A model generated the notes under the pieces. That model ran no database searches and was not told the DNA's origin. It saw only the letters and a list, made by a program, of their open reading frames with translations. Of a stretch of 64,000 bases of DNA, positions 1-8,644 are shown one piece after another. Each line of letters starts with the position of its first letter. Position 1 is the stretch's first letter. Origin of the DNA: Streptomyces radiopugnans (GTDB lineage: Bacteria > Actinomycetota > Actinomycetes > Streptomycetales > Streptomycetaceae); assembly GCF_900110735.1 (NCBI RefSeq), contig NZ_FOET01000020.1, forward strand, positions 49,779 to 113,778, written 5' to 3'. A program made the position numbers and the translations under genes.

Positions 1-1173
1 TGGGAGCGCCGGCACGCCGTGGACGAGGCCTGCGGCGGCCTGGTCCCGGTGGGCGAGGCGCTGGCCCTGCCGGGGAGCGGAGGAGAGATCACCCCCGCCC
101 GGAACGTCACGGACGGGATCCGTCTGGACGACGCCCCGCTGCCGCAGAGCTGCGTCCTGCGCAGCGAGGAGGCCGCCGAGGGACGGCGGCTGGGGGAGAG
201 CGGCTCGTTCTTCTCCGCGCAGGTGGCCGCCGAGCCCACCGGGTGGACGTCCGAACCGGTCGACGACGCCTTCGAGGACGCGCTCGACCACACCAACCCG
301 TACATCGACGTCCCGCAGGTGTACCAGCCGATCGGCGGCGGCGTACCCGGACACGTCACCGACACCGGCGCCTCCGTCCGGCTGCCCTGCCCCGGCACCG
401 AGCACCGGGGCGAGGAGATCACCGCGGTACGGGCCTCCGCCGGGCTGGACGCCGCCACCCGGGCGGAGTTCTCCGAGAACGGCCAGCTCGCCCAGGAAGA
501 CCGCGACCGGCTGGCCCGCATCGCGGTCGCCACCGCCAACAACCTCGCCGCCGAACTGGGGTGCCCCGATCGCCTCCCCGAACCGCCGAGCGGCATACCG
601 GCGCTGAACACCGAGCCCGTCGCCCCGGACGAGGCCGAGGGCACCTGCGCCTGGTACGGCCGGGCGGGGCTGGACGGGAGCCCGGCGAACGGCTCCGGCT
701 GGCTGCCCGACCGGGTGCTGGAGGCCCGTACCGGCGACCGCGTGTGGCAGGAGCGCTGCCTGCTGAGCGTCACCGGCGAGGCCCGGGGAGCGGTGTACCG
801 GCGATACGCGCGGGACCCGGAGTACCGCCGCTTCCGGGAGAACTCCTCCATGGACGACAAGACCTGGTGGATGAGCGCGGAGAGCTTCTTCGGGGACGCC
901 GCCGACCGCGTCTCGACCGACCCCGTCGGCGACGACCGGACGGCCGTCGCGGGCCGGGGCGGGTACGACTCCGAGGGGAAGACCCTGTGGGCCACCTCCG
1001 TGTGCGGCGGGGAGCCGGCCGTGCACACCCTCACCGTCTCCTGGCCCTACGTCGACGGCGCCGCCCGCCATCTGGAGCCGGTCCTCCGCGCCTACGTCGA
1101 GGACGTCGCCGAGCGGCGCGGCTGCACGGACACCGCCCTGCCCCCGAAGAGCGACTACCGGGAGGGGAGCTGA
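1..1173 (+). CDS. Hypothetical protein, N-terminus cut by window edge
   Basis: The frame is open from base 1, and the first codons read W-E-R-R-H-A before a GTG at 19, so the true start probably lies upstream of the window. About 390 residues are visible. Six or more cysteines (in motifs such as GGLVPV..SCVLR, LPCPG, GTCAWYG, ERCLLSV, SVCGGE, RRGCTD) and the absence of hydrophobic segments fit an extracytoplasmic, disulfide-bearing domain whose signal or membrane anchor is off the window. I do not recognise a family. It ends 66 bases before the next gene, which appears to have its own promoter. I am confident it is coding because its codon use matches its neighbours, but the function is unknown. 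Confidence 0.7.
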   Translation, partial: WERRHAVDEACGGLVPVGEALALPGSGGEITPARNVTDGIRLDDAPLPQSCVLRSEEAAEGRRLGESGSFFSAQVAAEPTGWTSEPVDDAFEDALDHTNPYIDVPQVYQPIGGGVPGHVTDTGASVRLPCPGTEHRGEEITAVRASAGLDAATRAEFSENGQLAQEDRDRLARIAVATANNLAAELGCPDRLPEPPSGIPALNTEPVAPDEAEGTCAWYGRAGLDGSPANGSGWLPDRVLEARTGDRVWQERCLLSVTGEARGAVYRRYARDPEYRRFRENSSMDDKTWWMSAESFFGDAADRVSTDPVGDDRTAVAGRGGYDSEGKTLWATSVCGGEPAVHTLTVSWPYVDGAARHLEPVLRAYVEDVAERRGCTDTALPPKSDYREGS

Positions 1174-1227
1174 TCCGCATCGGCACCCGACCGGCGGGTA
1201 ACCTCCTGCCGCGGTCACGCGGCGTTC

Positions 1228-1233
1228 TACTCT
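1228..1233 (+). promoter_or_regulatory. -10-like hexamer TACTCT, leaderless start
   Basis: TACTCT ends 6 bases before the ATG at 1240, so transcription would begin at or next to the start codon. No purine-rich ribosome binding site precedes the ATG. The -35 region is poorly conserved. The leaderless reading is inference. Confidence 0.4.
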
Positions 1234-1239
1234 GACGCC

Positions 1240-2043
1240 ATGCCTCCGGTGAAGCGCAAGCCCAGGACGTACGACCCGGCCCTGGTGCGGGCCGGGCTCA
1301 TCGGGCAGGTGGAGGCCGTGCGCAACGCCGTACACGGTCTCACCCCCGACCAGCTGGCCCGGCCCTCCGGGCTGCCCGGCTGGGACGTACGCCACCTGGT
1401 GGTCCACATCGCCGGGCAGATCGAGGCGGTGCCCCGGCTGCTCGCCGAGCCCCCGCCCCGGGCCACCGCGCCGGAGACGGACCTGAACACCTGGGCGGTC
1501 TCCGTGGCCGGCGCCGCCCACGAGCTCGACGAGGCGACCCGCAGGCACGCGCAGGCTTACGACAGCGCGGCCCGCGCGGTGGACGACGCCGTCGAGGAGC
1601 TGGAGCCGGTGCTGGAGCAGGCCGTGCGCGCGGACGTGCTGCTGCCGCACTCCTTCGGCGCGATGCGGGCGCTGGACTTCACCGTGACCCGCCTGCTGGA
1701 GCTGGTGGTGCACAGCGACGACCTCACCCGGGCCACCGGCGTACGCGTCCCGCTGGTCCGCCATGCCCTGGCGACGACCGTGCGGCTGCTGGCGGACGCG
1801 CTGGCCGCCAAGGCGCCCGGCGCCTCGGTGGAGGTGCGGATCCCGCCCTTCGCGGTCGTCCAGTGCGTGGCGGGCCCGCGGCACACCCGCGGCACCCCGC
1901 CGAACGTGGTGGAGACCGATCCGCTGACCTGGATCCGGCTGGCGACCGGCCGTACCGACTGGCTCAAGGAACTGGATGCGGCGCATCTCACAGCGAGCGG
2001 CGAGCGCGCCGATCTGCGCGACCACCTCCCTGTACTGGAGTGA
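1240..2043 (+). CDS. Mycothiol-dependent maleylpyruvate isomerase-like (MDMPI/DinB) protein
   Basis: The 267-residue protein opens with a DinB/MDMPI-type helical bundle. The segment LARPSGLPGWDVRHLVVHIAGQ (about residues 38-60) carries the family's WdVrHLvvHia pattern, whose histidines belong to the metal site in characterised members. A second helix with ELVVHSDDLTRATG (about 158-172) supplies another metal-ligand histidine. The C-terminal part (DPLTWIRLATGR) resembles the sterol-carrier-like domain often joined to MDMPI. The family includes mycothiol-dependent isomerases and thiol transferases, and the actual substrate here cannot be read from sequence. It sits 87 bases upstream of purF on the same strand, an arrangement I recall from other Streptomyces. 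The ATG at 1240 is chosen because a -10-like hexamer lies just before it. Confidence 0.8.
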   Translation: MPPVKRKPRTYDPALVRAGLIGQVEAVRNAVHGLTPDQLARPSGLPGWDVRHLVVHIAGQIEAVPRLLAEPPPRATAPETDLNTWAVSVAGAAHELDEATRRHAQAYDSAARAVDDAVEELEPVLEQAVRADVLLPHSFGAMRALDFTVTRLLELVVHSDDLTRATGVRVPLVRHALATTVRLLADALAAKAPGASVEVRIPPFAVVQCVAGPRHTRGTPPNVVETDPLTWIRLATGRTDWLKELDAAHLTASGERADLRDHLPVLE

Positions 2044-2117
2044 TGACCTGCGGTGGACGGCCGCCGGGGCCCCGGGGAAGCGGCGGTCCCGGGTACTGAG
2101 CACCGCGGGACCTGTCC

Positions 2118-2123
2118 TAGACT
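2118..2123 (+). promoter_or_regulatory. purF -10-like hexamer TAGACT, leaderless start
   Basis: TAGACT is followed by 7 bases and then the GTG at 2131. There is no ribosome binding site before this GTG, so a leaderless purF transcript is likely. A weak -35-like TACTGA lies 18 bases upstream. Confidence 0.45.
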
Positions 2124-2130
2124 CGGTGGC

Positions 2131-3690
2131 GTGCCACGTGGTGACGGACGACTCAACCACGACCTGCTCCCCGGTGAGAAGGGCCCCCAGGACGCCTGCG
2201 GCGTCTTCGGAGTCTGGGCCCCGGGGGAAGAGGTCGCCAAGCTCACCTATTTCGGGCTGTACGCGCTACAGCACCGGGGACAGGAGTCCGCGGGCATCGC
2301 GGTGAGCAACGGCTCCCAGATCCTCGTCTTCAAGGACATGGGCCTGGTCTCCCAGGTCTTCGACGAAACCTCCCTCGGCTCCCTCAAGGGCCACATCGCG
2401 GTCGGCCACGCGCGCTACTCCACCACCGGCGCCTCGGTGTGGGAGAACGCCCAGCCCACCTTCCGGGCCACCGCCCAGGGCTCGATCGCGCTGGGCCACA
2501 ACGGCAACCTGGTCAACACCGCCGAGCTGGCCGGGATGGTCGCCGCACTGCCCAGCACGGGCGGCCGCGCCACCCAGGTCGCCGCCACCAACGACACCGA
2601 CCTGGTCACCGCCCTGCTGGCGGGCCAGGTGGACGACGAGGGCAGGCCGCTCACCGTCGAGCAGGCCGCCCCCAGGGTCCTGCCGGAGGTCAAGGGCGCG
2701 TTCAGCCTGGTCTTCATGGACGAGCACACCCTCTACGCCGCCCGCGACCCGCAGGGCATACGCCCGCTGGTGCTCGGCCGGCTGGAGCGCGGCTGGGTGG
2801 TGGCCTCCGAGACCGCGGCCCTGGACATCGTCGGCGCGTCCTTCATCCGGGAGATCGAGCCCGGCGAGATGGTCGCCATCGACGAGGACGGGCTGCGCAC
2901 CCAGCGCTTCGCGGATGCGAAGCCGAAGGGCTGTGTCTTCGAGTACGTCTACCTCGCGCGCCCCGACACCGACATCGCGGGCCGCAACGTCTACCTCTCC
3001 CGCGTGGAGATGGGCCGCCGGCTGGCCGCCGAGGCGCCGGCCGAGGCGGACCTGGTCATAGCGACCCCGGAGTCCGGCACCCCGGCCGCGGTCGGCTACG
3101 CCGAGGCCAGCGGCATCCCGTACGGCAGCGGCCTGGTCAAGAACTCCTACGTGGGCCGGACGTTCATCCAGCCCTCGCAGACCATCCGCCAGCTCGGCAT
3201 CCGCCTCAAGCTCAACCCCCTCAAGGAGGTCATCCGCGGCAAGCGCCTGGTGGTCGTCGACGACTCGATCGTCCGCGGCAACACCCAGCGCGCCCTGGTG
3301 CGGATGCTGCGCGAGGCGGGCGCGGCCGAGGTCCACGTGCGGATCAGCTCGCCGCCCATCAAGTGGCCGTGCTTCTTCGGCATCGACTTCGCCACCCGCG
3401 CCGAGCTGATCGCCAACGGCCTGTCGGTGGAGGAGATCGGCACCTCGCTGGGGGCGGACTCCCTGGCGTACATCTCGCTGGAGGGCATGGTCGAGGCGAC
3501 CACGATCGCCAAGCCGAACCTGTGCCGGGCCTGCTTCGACGGCGAGTACCCGATGGAGCTTCCGGACCCCGGGTTGCTGGGCAAGCACCTGCTGGAGTCC
3601 GAGACCGCCGAGGCGTCCAGCGCCGACCCCGACGGGGTGCGGAGCCTGCTCGCGGGCCCCGGCGCGGCCGACGCGCTGCGCAGGCCCTGA
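2131..3690 (+). CDS. purF: Amidophosphoribosyltransferase
   Basis: PurF catalyses the first committed step of purine synthesis, PRPP plus glutamine to phosphoribosylamine. The 519-residue protein begins with a short propeptide ending just before Cys23 in DACGVFG, the N-terminal nucleophile exposed by cleavage in the Bacillus-type enzyme. The glutaminase domain follows (LQHRGQESAG, GHARYSTTG, GHNGNL). The phosphoribosyltransferase domain carries the PRPP loop VVVDDSIVRGNT near residues 370-382. Cysteines in KGCVFEY, WPCFFG and NLCRACFDGEYP match the [4Fe-4S] ligands of the Bacillus-type enzyme. The frame is open upstream to 2053, but the GTG at 2131 fits both homologue length and the -10 hexamer just before it. 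purM follows 94 bases later on the same strand. Confidence 0.97.
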   Translation: MPRGDGRLNHDLLPGEKGPQDACGVFGVWAPGEEVAKLTYFGLYALQHRGQESAGIAVSNGSQILVFKDMGLVSQVFDETSLGSLKGHIAVGHARYSTTGASVWENAQPTFRATAQGSIALGHNGNLVNTAELAGMVAALPSTGGRATQVAATNDTDLVTALLAGQVDDEGRPLTVEQAAPRVLPEVKGAFSLVFMDEHTLYAARDPQGIRPLVLGRLERGWVVASETAALDIVGASFIREIEPGEMVAIDEDGLRTQRFADAKPKGCVFEYVYLARPDTDIAGRNVYLSRVEMGRRLAAEAPAEADLVIATPESGTPAAVGYAEASGIPYGSGLVKNSYVGRTFIQPSQTIRQLGIRLKLNPLKEVIRGKRLVVVDDSIVRGNTQRALVRMLREAGAAEVHVRISSPPIKWPCFFGIDFATRAELIANGLSVEEIGTSLGADSLAYISLEGMVEATTIAKPNLCRACFDGEYPMELPDPGLLGKHLLESETAEASSADPDGVRSLLAGPGAADALRRP

Positions 3691-3784
3691 CCCCGCCGGC
3701 CCGCCGGCGGCCGTTCCGGCGGGCCGACCGGCCGCCGACCGTCCCGGTGAGCCACCGCGCCACCGTCCGTCCCAGAGGAAGACC

Positions 3785-4870
3785 ATGACCTCCACGAACC
3801 CGACCCCGGCCGGCCAGGGCGCCAGCTACGCCGCCGCCGGAGTGGACATCGAGGCGGGCGACCGCGCCGTCACGCTGATGAAGGAGTGGGTGGGCAAGGC
3901 CCGTCGGCCCGAGAGCATCGGGACCCTCGGCGGCTTCGCGGGCCTCTTCGACGCCTCCGCACTGAAGGGCTACCGGCGTCCGCTGCTGGCCTCGGCCACC
4001 GACGGCGTGGGCACCAAGGTCGCCGTCGCGCAGAGGATGGGCGTCCACGACACCATCGGCCACGACCTGGTGGCGATGGTCGTGGACGACCTGGTGGTCT
4101 GCGGCGCCGAGCCGCTGTTCATGACCGACTACATCAGCGTGGGCAAGGTCGTCCCCGAGCGGGTCGCGTCGATCGTCAAGGGCATCGCCGAGGGCTGCGT
4201 CCTGGCGGGCTGCGCCCTGGTCGGCGGCGAGACGGCCGAGCACCCGGGTCTGATGGGCCCGGACGAGTACGACGTGGCGGGCGCGGGCACGGGCGTCGTG
4301 GAGGCCGACGAGATCCTGGGCGCGGACCGCATCCGCCCGGGCGACGCGGTCGTCGCGATGGGCGCCTCCGGTCTTCACTCCAACGGGTACTCGCTGGTGC
4401 GGCACGTGTTCTTCGACCGGGCGGGCTGGTCGCTGGACCGCCATGTCGAGGACTTCGGCCGCACGCTGGGCGAGGAGTTGCTGGAGCCCACCAAGATCTA
4501 CTCGCTGGACTGCCTGGCGCTGACGAGGGCCACCGAGGTGCACGCCTTCTCGCACATCACCGGCGGCGGACTGGCCGGCAACCTCGCGCGTGTCGTGCCC
4601 GACGGACTGCACGCCACCGTGGACCGCTCCACCTGGAGCCCGGCGGCGGTCTTCCGGACGGTCGGCGAGCTGGGCGGGGTCGAGCGCGCGGAGCTGGAGA
4701 AGACCCTCAACATGGGCGTCGGCATGGTCGCCGTCGTCCCGCCGGAGTCGGTCGGCGCCACGCTGTCCCTGCTGGGCGAGCGAGGTGTGGACGCCTGGGT
4801 CGCCGGCGAGGTCTCCGAGCGCGGCGACCGCGGTGAGGCCGTCGCCCTCACCGGGGACTACGGGGGCTGA
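3785..4870 (+). CDS. purM: Phosphoribosylformylglycinamidine cyclo-ligase (AIR synthetase)
   Basis: PurM closes the imidazole ring, converting FGAM to AIR with ATP, in the cytoplasmic purine pathway. The 361-residue protein shows the family landmarks: YAAAGVDIEAG near the N-terminus, ATDGVGTK (about residue 70), the nucleotide-binding VGGETAEHPG (about 150), ASGLHSNGYSLVR (about 195) and HITGGGLAGNL (about 258). The ATG is preceded by AGAGGAAG at a normal distance. It lies downstream of purF and ends just before a strong hairpin at 4897-4924, so purF and purM may be co-transcribed. Its C-terminus is of standard length. Confidence 0.97.
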   Translation: MTSTNPTPAGQGASYAAAGVDIEAGDRAVTLMKEWVGKARRPESIGTLGGFAGLFDASALKGYRRPLLASATDGVGTKVAVAQRMGVHDTIGHDLVAMVVDDLVVCGAEPLFMTDYISVGKVVPERVASIVKGIAEGCVLAGCALVGGETAEHPGLMGPDEYDVAGAGTGVVEADEILGADRIRPGDAVVAMGASGLHSNGYSLVRHVFFDRAGWSLDRHVEDFGRTLGEELLEPTKIYSLDCLALTRATEVHAFSHITGGGLAGNLARVVPDGLHATVDRSTWSPAAVFRTVGELGGVERAELEKTLNMGVGMVAVVPPESVGATLSLLGERGVDAWVAGEVSERGDRGEAVALTGDYGG

Positions 4871-4896
4871 GCGCGGGAGCCACGGACAGGGGCAAA

Positions 4897-4924
4897 ACCC
4901 GGTCCGGCGGTGGCCGGACCGGGT
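4897..4924. terminator. Hairpin terminator between purM and the DUF3073 gene
   Basis: Bases 4897-4908 and 4913-4924 form a perfect 12-bp stem with a 4-base loop (GGTG). It lies between two convergent genes and can serve both. There is no T-tract, which is common for Streptomyces terminators. Confidence 0.8.
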
Positions 4925-4984
4925 GATGACCGCTATCGGTGCTTATCGGTATGAGATCGCTGTCCTCAGCGGACGACGACGTCC

Positions 4985-5263
4985 TCAGGCGCGGCGTCGG
5001 TGGTTCGACGGTGAGGAGGACCCGCGGGAGTCGACCGAATGGTCGTCGCCCTCCGCGTCCTCGTCATCGTCGTTGTACAGATCCGCGTACCGTGCGTACG
5101 GGTCGTCCAGCTCATCGTCCTCGAACCGCTCGCCGTTCGGCGGCTGACTCGATGTCGATGCGCCCAGCTCCTCGGCCAGGCGTGCGAGATCGGTCCCACC
5201 GCTGTTGTACTTCAGCTGGCGGGCGACCTTCGTCTGCTTGGCCTTGGCCCGGCCGCGCCCCAT
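4985..5263 (-). CDS. DUF3073 family small acidic protein
   Basis: This 92-residue protein has the fixed N-terminus of DUF3073: MGRGRAKAKQTKVARQLKY, a basic, lysine-rich stretch. A middle GTDLARLAEELG is followed by a long acidic run (FEDDELDDPY, then NDDDEDAEGDD) and a basic SSPSNHRRRA tail. The alternation of basic and acidic blocks suggests a soluble, partly disordered protein that could bind nucleic acid or protein, but no function is established. The start is set by GAGGGGG just upstream of the ATG. It converges on purM and shares the hairpin between them. Its place next to purM is conserved in Streptomyces as I recall it. Confidence 0.9.
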   Translation of the reverse strand: MGRGRAKAKQTKVARQLKYNSGGTDLARLAEELGASTSSQPPNGERFEDDELDDPYARYADLYNDDDEDAEGDDHSVDSRGSSSPSNHRRRA

Positions 5264-5590
5264 GGCTCGACCCCCTCAACGACGGGGCTCAACGGCCCCA
5301 GAGTCTTGACACGCGTTCACGATGCGGAGCGGACCCTCGATGTCGATCGAGAGACCGTCCGTGGAGCTTCAACGGTACCTGCTTCCGTGGCCGTACGGTA
5401 CGCCGCCCGCACGACACGGCCGGTGCCCGCCCTGCCTGGTGACCATTTCTCCGCTGGTCAGTGACGATTTTACCTTCTGTCCGCCCGGTCACCCGCCCAG
5501 GGGTGGTGAGGGATGTCTCCCCCACCACCCGTCACCGAGGGTGAAACCCTCGTGGACGCTGGGTCAGAAACACCGGGCCGGCGGCGCGGG
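5264..5590. other. 327-base intergenic region, DUF3073 promoter side and vdh 3' side
   Basis: No gene is visible here. The half near 5264 must hold the minus-strand promoter of the DUF3073 gene. The half near 5590 holds vdh 3' sequence with two short hairpins: 5501-5508 with 5523-5530, and 5536-5552. Confidence 0.5.
5536..5552 (-). terminator. Probable vdh terminator hairpin
   Basis: CGAGGGT (5536-5542) and ACCCTCG (5546-5552) form a 7-bp stem with a GAA loop, 39 bases past the vdh stop codon. An adjacent 8-bp stem (5501-5508 with 5523-5530) follows in the direction of transcription. Confidence 0.5.
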
Positions 5591-6763
5591 TCAGTTCCCG
5601 CCGCCGGCCCTGCGGGCCTCGGCCATCCGCTGCTCGGCGATGCGGTCGGCCGCCACCGCGGGCGGCACGCCGTCGGCCGCGGCGCGCTCGAAGATCGCCA
5701 GCGTGGTGTCGTGGATCCTCTCGGCCTTCGCCTTCGCGCGTGCGAAGTCGAAGCCGTGGAGCTCGTCCGCGACCTGGATCACGCCGCCGGAGTTCACCAC
5801 GTAGTCGGGCGCGTAGAGGACGCCCCGGTCGGCGAGGTCCTTCTCGACGCCGGGGTGGGCGAGCTGGTTGTTGGCCGCGCCGCAGACCACCTTCGCGGTG
5901 AGCACGGCGACCGTCTCGTCGTTCAGGGCGCCGCCGAGCGCGCAGGGCGCGTACACGTCCAGGCCCTCGGTGCGGATCAGCGCGTCGGTGTCGGCGACCG
6001 CCGTCACCTCCGGGTGCGCGGCCGTGATGTGCTCGACCGCCTCGGGGCGCACGTCCGTGACCAGGACCTCGGCGCCCTCGTCGAGCAGGTGGCCCACCAG
6101 ATGGCGGCCGACCTTGCCGACGCCCGCGACGCCGACCTTCCGCCCGCGCAGCGAGGCGTCGCCCCACAGGTGCTTCGCACTGGCGCGCATGCCCTGGTAG
6201 ACGCCGAAGGCGGTGAGCACGGAGGAGTCGCCGGCGCCGCCGTTCTCGGGGGAGCGGCCGGTCGTCCAGCGGCAGGTGCGCGAGACCACGTCCATGTCCT
6301 GGACGTAGGTGCCGACGTCGCAGGCGGTGACGTAGCGGCCGCCGAGGGAGGCGACGAAGCGGCCGTAGGCCTCCAGCAGGGCCTCGGTCTTGTGCTGCCC
6401 GGGGTCACCGATGATCACGGCCTTGCCGCCGCCGTGGTCCAGCCCGGCGAGCGCGTTCTTGTACGACATGCCGCGGGCGAGGTTGAGCGCGTCCCTGACG
6501 GCGGCCTCCTCCGGGTCCTCCTCGGAGGCGTACGCGTGGAAGCGGGTGCCGCCCAGGGCCGGGCCCAGGGCCGTGGAGTGGATGGCGATGACCGCCTTCA
6601 GGCCGGTCTCGCGGTCCTGGCAGAGGACGACCTGCTCATGCCCGCCCTGCTCGGAGTGGAACAGGGTGTGCAGGACCGAACCGGTGGTGTGCTGCGCGCT
6701 CACGGCGCTCTCTGAGCCGTCTCGGTGTCCGTCGACGCTGACGGCGGGACGTACGTCAGTCAC
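5591..6763 (-). CDS. vdh: Valine (Glu/Leu/Phe/Val) dehydrogenase
   Basis: This enzyme oxidatively deaminates branched-chain amino acids to 2-oxo acids with NAD, feeding valine carbon into acyl-CoA precursors for polyketides. The 390-residue protein has the family signature GGTRFHAYAS, the glycine-rich YKNALAGLDHGGGKAVI segment containing the catalytic lysine, and a Rossmann motif GVAGVGKVGRHL near residue 195. The CALGGALND and CGAANNQLAHP segments are typical of the family. I start it at the GTG at 6763 because AGGAG lies just upstream, even though the frame stays open to 6850. The N-terminal 20 residues or so before VLHTLFHSEQGGHEQV are longer than I recall for the S. coelicolor enzyme. It is transcribed away from the next gene. 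Confidence 0.95.
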   Translation of the reverse strand: MTDVRPAVSVDGHRDGSESAVSAQHTTGSVLHTLFHSEQGGHEQVVLCQDRETGLKAVIAIHSTALGPALGGTRFHAYASEEDPEEAAVRDALNLARGMSYKNALAGLDHGGGKAVIIGDPGQHKTEALLEAYGRFVASLGGRYVTACDVGTYVQDMDVVSRTCRWTTGRSPENGGAGDSSVLTAFGVYQGMRASAKHLWGDASLRGRKVGVAGVGKVGRHLVGHLLDEGAEVLVTDVRPEAVEHITAAHPEVTAVADTDALIRTEGLDVYAPCALGGALNDETVAVLTAKVVCGAANNQLAHPGVEKDLADRGVLYAPDYVVNSGGVIQVADELHGFDFARAKAKAERIHDTTLAIFERAAADGVPPAVAADRIAEQRMAEARRAGGGN

Positions 6764-6966
6764 GGTGGTGACTCCTGTATGTCGCGGAGGGGTGCCTTTC
6801 CAGCATCCTCCCGCTTGTGGCGGGGGGACGCGGGGCGGGCCGGTTGGCATGAGGGTACGGCCTGACGGCCCCCGGGAGTACGGGTGTGCAGTTGCGGTGC
6901 CACGATCAGGGTATTGAACTGCCGTTGTCCGCCCCCTCGGCCCGCTGTTCCGGGAGGAAGAATCCC

Positions 6967-7827
6967 TTGGCCCTCACTACTCCGGTGGCCGTCCCGTACG
7001 CGTCCTACCTGCGGGTCTACGAGCCGCTGGCCGCCTTTCCCGAGCCGGAGCGCTCCCACTGGGCCCGCTACGCCCGCCGCGGGAGCCTGCCGGGGGCGCA
7101 GGACGAGCTGCGCCGGTCGCTGGCGGACCTGGTGCCGGTGCCGCCCGTGGTGGTGCCGGTGCGTGAGAGCGCGGACGCCTTCGTGGCCGAGGTGGACGGG
7201 GTGCTGTGCGTCTGCCCCTGGCGGACCAGGCTGCGGGGCTGGCAGGCGCTGGCCGGACTCGGCGACGAGCTGCCGGCGCCGGTGCTGGACGCGGCGGTGC
7301 CGCCGGTGGTGCGGCGCGAGGCGGCGGCGGACTACGACCGCTGGCGGGAGCGGAATCCGGACGCCCGGCCGTGGATCCGCTCGGCGACCTGGCACGTGCC
7401 GGTGCGCTGGTTCGTGCTCTTCGCGGACGAGGAGCGCGAGTACGGCAAGGGGGCGGGCGGCGGCGCCGGCGGCGCGGGGGAGGGGCTCGTCCTGCGCTAC
7501 CGCACCCCGATGGTGCAGGCGCGGCGGCGGGTGGCGCGCGCGCTGAAGGTGCTGCGCGAGGAGCTGGAGGACAGCCCGCTGGTCGACGGGCTGGTGGACG
7601 TCGGGCGCTGGCTGGAGGAGTTCCACCCGCGGTCGATGGTGGAGCTGGACTACGGCGGACTGGTGTATACCATCCCGGAGGAGCAGCTGGCCTCGGACCA
7701 CTCCGCGGCCGACACCGCGGAGGGGCTGGCGGCGCTGCGGGAGGGCGACGGCGAGCGCGCGAGCGCGGTCTACGAGCGGCTGACCGAGCGCTGGCGGGCG
7801 GTACGGCACCGCGGGCTGGCCAGTTGA
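6967..7827 (+). CDS. Conserved hypothetical protein between vdh and bldC
   Basis: This is a 286-residue soluble protein with no signal peptide or membrane segment. The TTG at 6967 is the likely start because GGAGGAAG sits 6 bases before it. The frame runs open to 6886 without a better ribosome binding site. The sequence has a conserved-looking core with WRTRLRGWQALAGLGDELP, SATWHVPVRWFVLFADEERE and VRRRVARALKVLREELEDSPLVDGL, ending in TERWRAVRHRGLAS. Its position between vdh and bldC matches a gene I remember as unannotated in S. coelicolor, so it is probably a lineage-specific core gene. A short Gly/Ala linker (GAGGGAGGAGEG, about residue 165) separates two halves. The function is unknown. 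Confidence 0.8.
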   Translation: MALTTPVAVPYASYLRVYEPLAAFPEPERSHWARYARRGSLPGAQDELRRSLADLVPVPPVVVPVRESADAFVAEVDGVLCVCPWRTRLRGWQALAGLGDELPAPVLDAAVPPVVRREAAADYDRWRERNPDARPWIRSATWHVPVRWFVLFADEEREYGKGAGGGAGGAGEGLVLRYRTPMVQARRRVARALKVLREELEDSPLVDGLVDVGRWLEEFHPRSMVELDYGGLVYTIPEEQLASDHSAADTAEGLAALREGDGERASAVYERLTERWRAVRHRGLAS

Positions 7828-8338
7828 GGCGTTCCGCGGGCGCGGCCCCGGGGCATCGGGTCGCCCCGTGCGCCGCGAACCGGTTCGTTCCTGTCCGTTC
7901 CGGACCTTCGCACCGAGGGCGCTTCAAGGTGACCGACCGCACTTACCGGGGTCTTGCCCTGAAGGGCACCTCTCGTGCCAAAATAGGACAAGGAGTCCGG
8001 AGGGGGCTTCATCCGTCCAACTAAGGTCGGATCCATCGGTATTGCGCTCCTTTCCAGGGGGCTGGAGAGGTCCGCTCACGTTGTAACCGATCGTCACGAT
8101 GGCGTGACCGTCCGTTATGACACGGTCCATCGGCTTCCGTCGAGGTTGGACACCTGAGAGGGCAATTCCGTCGGTTTGGCCGACGTGGCTGGACAGATGG
8201 TGTAGTTGTAGTGCCGAGGACAAGCCGTTCGTCCTATAACCGACTCGGCCCGCGTCCGCCATTTCGGGCAACGCGGGTCAAGGTGCAGAATTTAGAGGAA
8301 AGAACCGTGATGGTTCGGTTCTCCCGAGGAGGCCGCTC
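7828..8338 (+). promoter_or_regulatory. Long region upstream of bldC
   Basis: These 511 bases hold no convincing gene and are less GC-rich than the surroundings, as expected of a regulatory region. AGGAC (8217-8221) and GTCCT (8231-8235) form an inverted repeat just before TATAAC (8235-8240), a possible -10. Near the gene, TTTAGA (8291-8296) is another -10-like element. Which one drives bldC cannot be decided by eye. Confidence 0.5.
8301..8322 (+). promoter_or_regulatory. Hairpin immediately before the bldC ribosome binding site
   Basis: AGAACCG (8301-8307) and CGGTTCT (8316-8322) form a 7-bp stem with an 8-base loop. It ends a few bases before GAGGAGG, the bldC ribosome binding site, at about 8326-8332. 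Such a hairpin could affect translation, which is an inference. Confidence 0.4.
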
Positions 8339-8545
8339 ATGACCGCTCGCACCCCTGATGCCGAGCCGCTGCTGACCCCGGCTGAGGTTGCCACCATGTT
8401 CCGTGTGGACCCGAAGACGGTCACGCGCTGGGCCAAGGCAGGCAAGCTCACGTCCATCCGCACGCTCGGAGGGCACCGCCGCTACCGCGAGGCGGAGGTG
8501 CGCGCTCTGCTCGCGGGCATCCCGCAGCAGCGCAGCGAGGGTTGA
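8339..8545 (+). CDS. bldC: Developmental regulator BldC (MerR-type helix-turn-helix)
   Basis: This 68-residue DNA-binding protein has essentially the sequence I know for Streptomyces BldC. LLTPAEVATMFRVDPKTVTRWAKAGKL is the winged helix-turn-helix, with the recognition helix near residues 24-31, and LGGHRRYREAEVRALL is the wing and last helix. BldC binds head-to-tail along direct repeats and holds back premature entry into development. It has no dimerisation or effector domain, unlike full MerR proteins. The ATG is preceded by a strong GAGGAGG. It stands alone, with two hairpins downstream and a long upstream region, so it is probably monocistronic. Confidence 0.98.
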   Translation: MTARTPDAEPLLTPAEVATMFRVDPKTVTRWAKAGKLTSIRTLGGHRRYREAEVRALLAGIPQQRSEG

Positions 8546-8644
8546 ACAACCCCGTGAATCGGGCGTGACGGGCCCCCATCCCGCTTCGCCGCCCGACTCT
8601 GTACCACCTTTCGGGCCGGTGTTCCCCCATGCGGCCTGAACGTC

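Noticed and set aside
2266..3795. A 509-codon minus-strand open frame opposite purF
   Set aside because: It is a GC shadow of purF, with no ribosome binding site and no recognisable domain.
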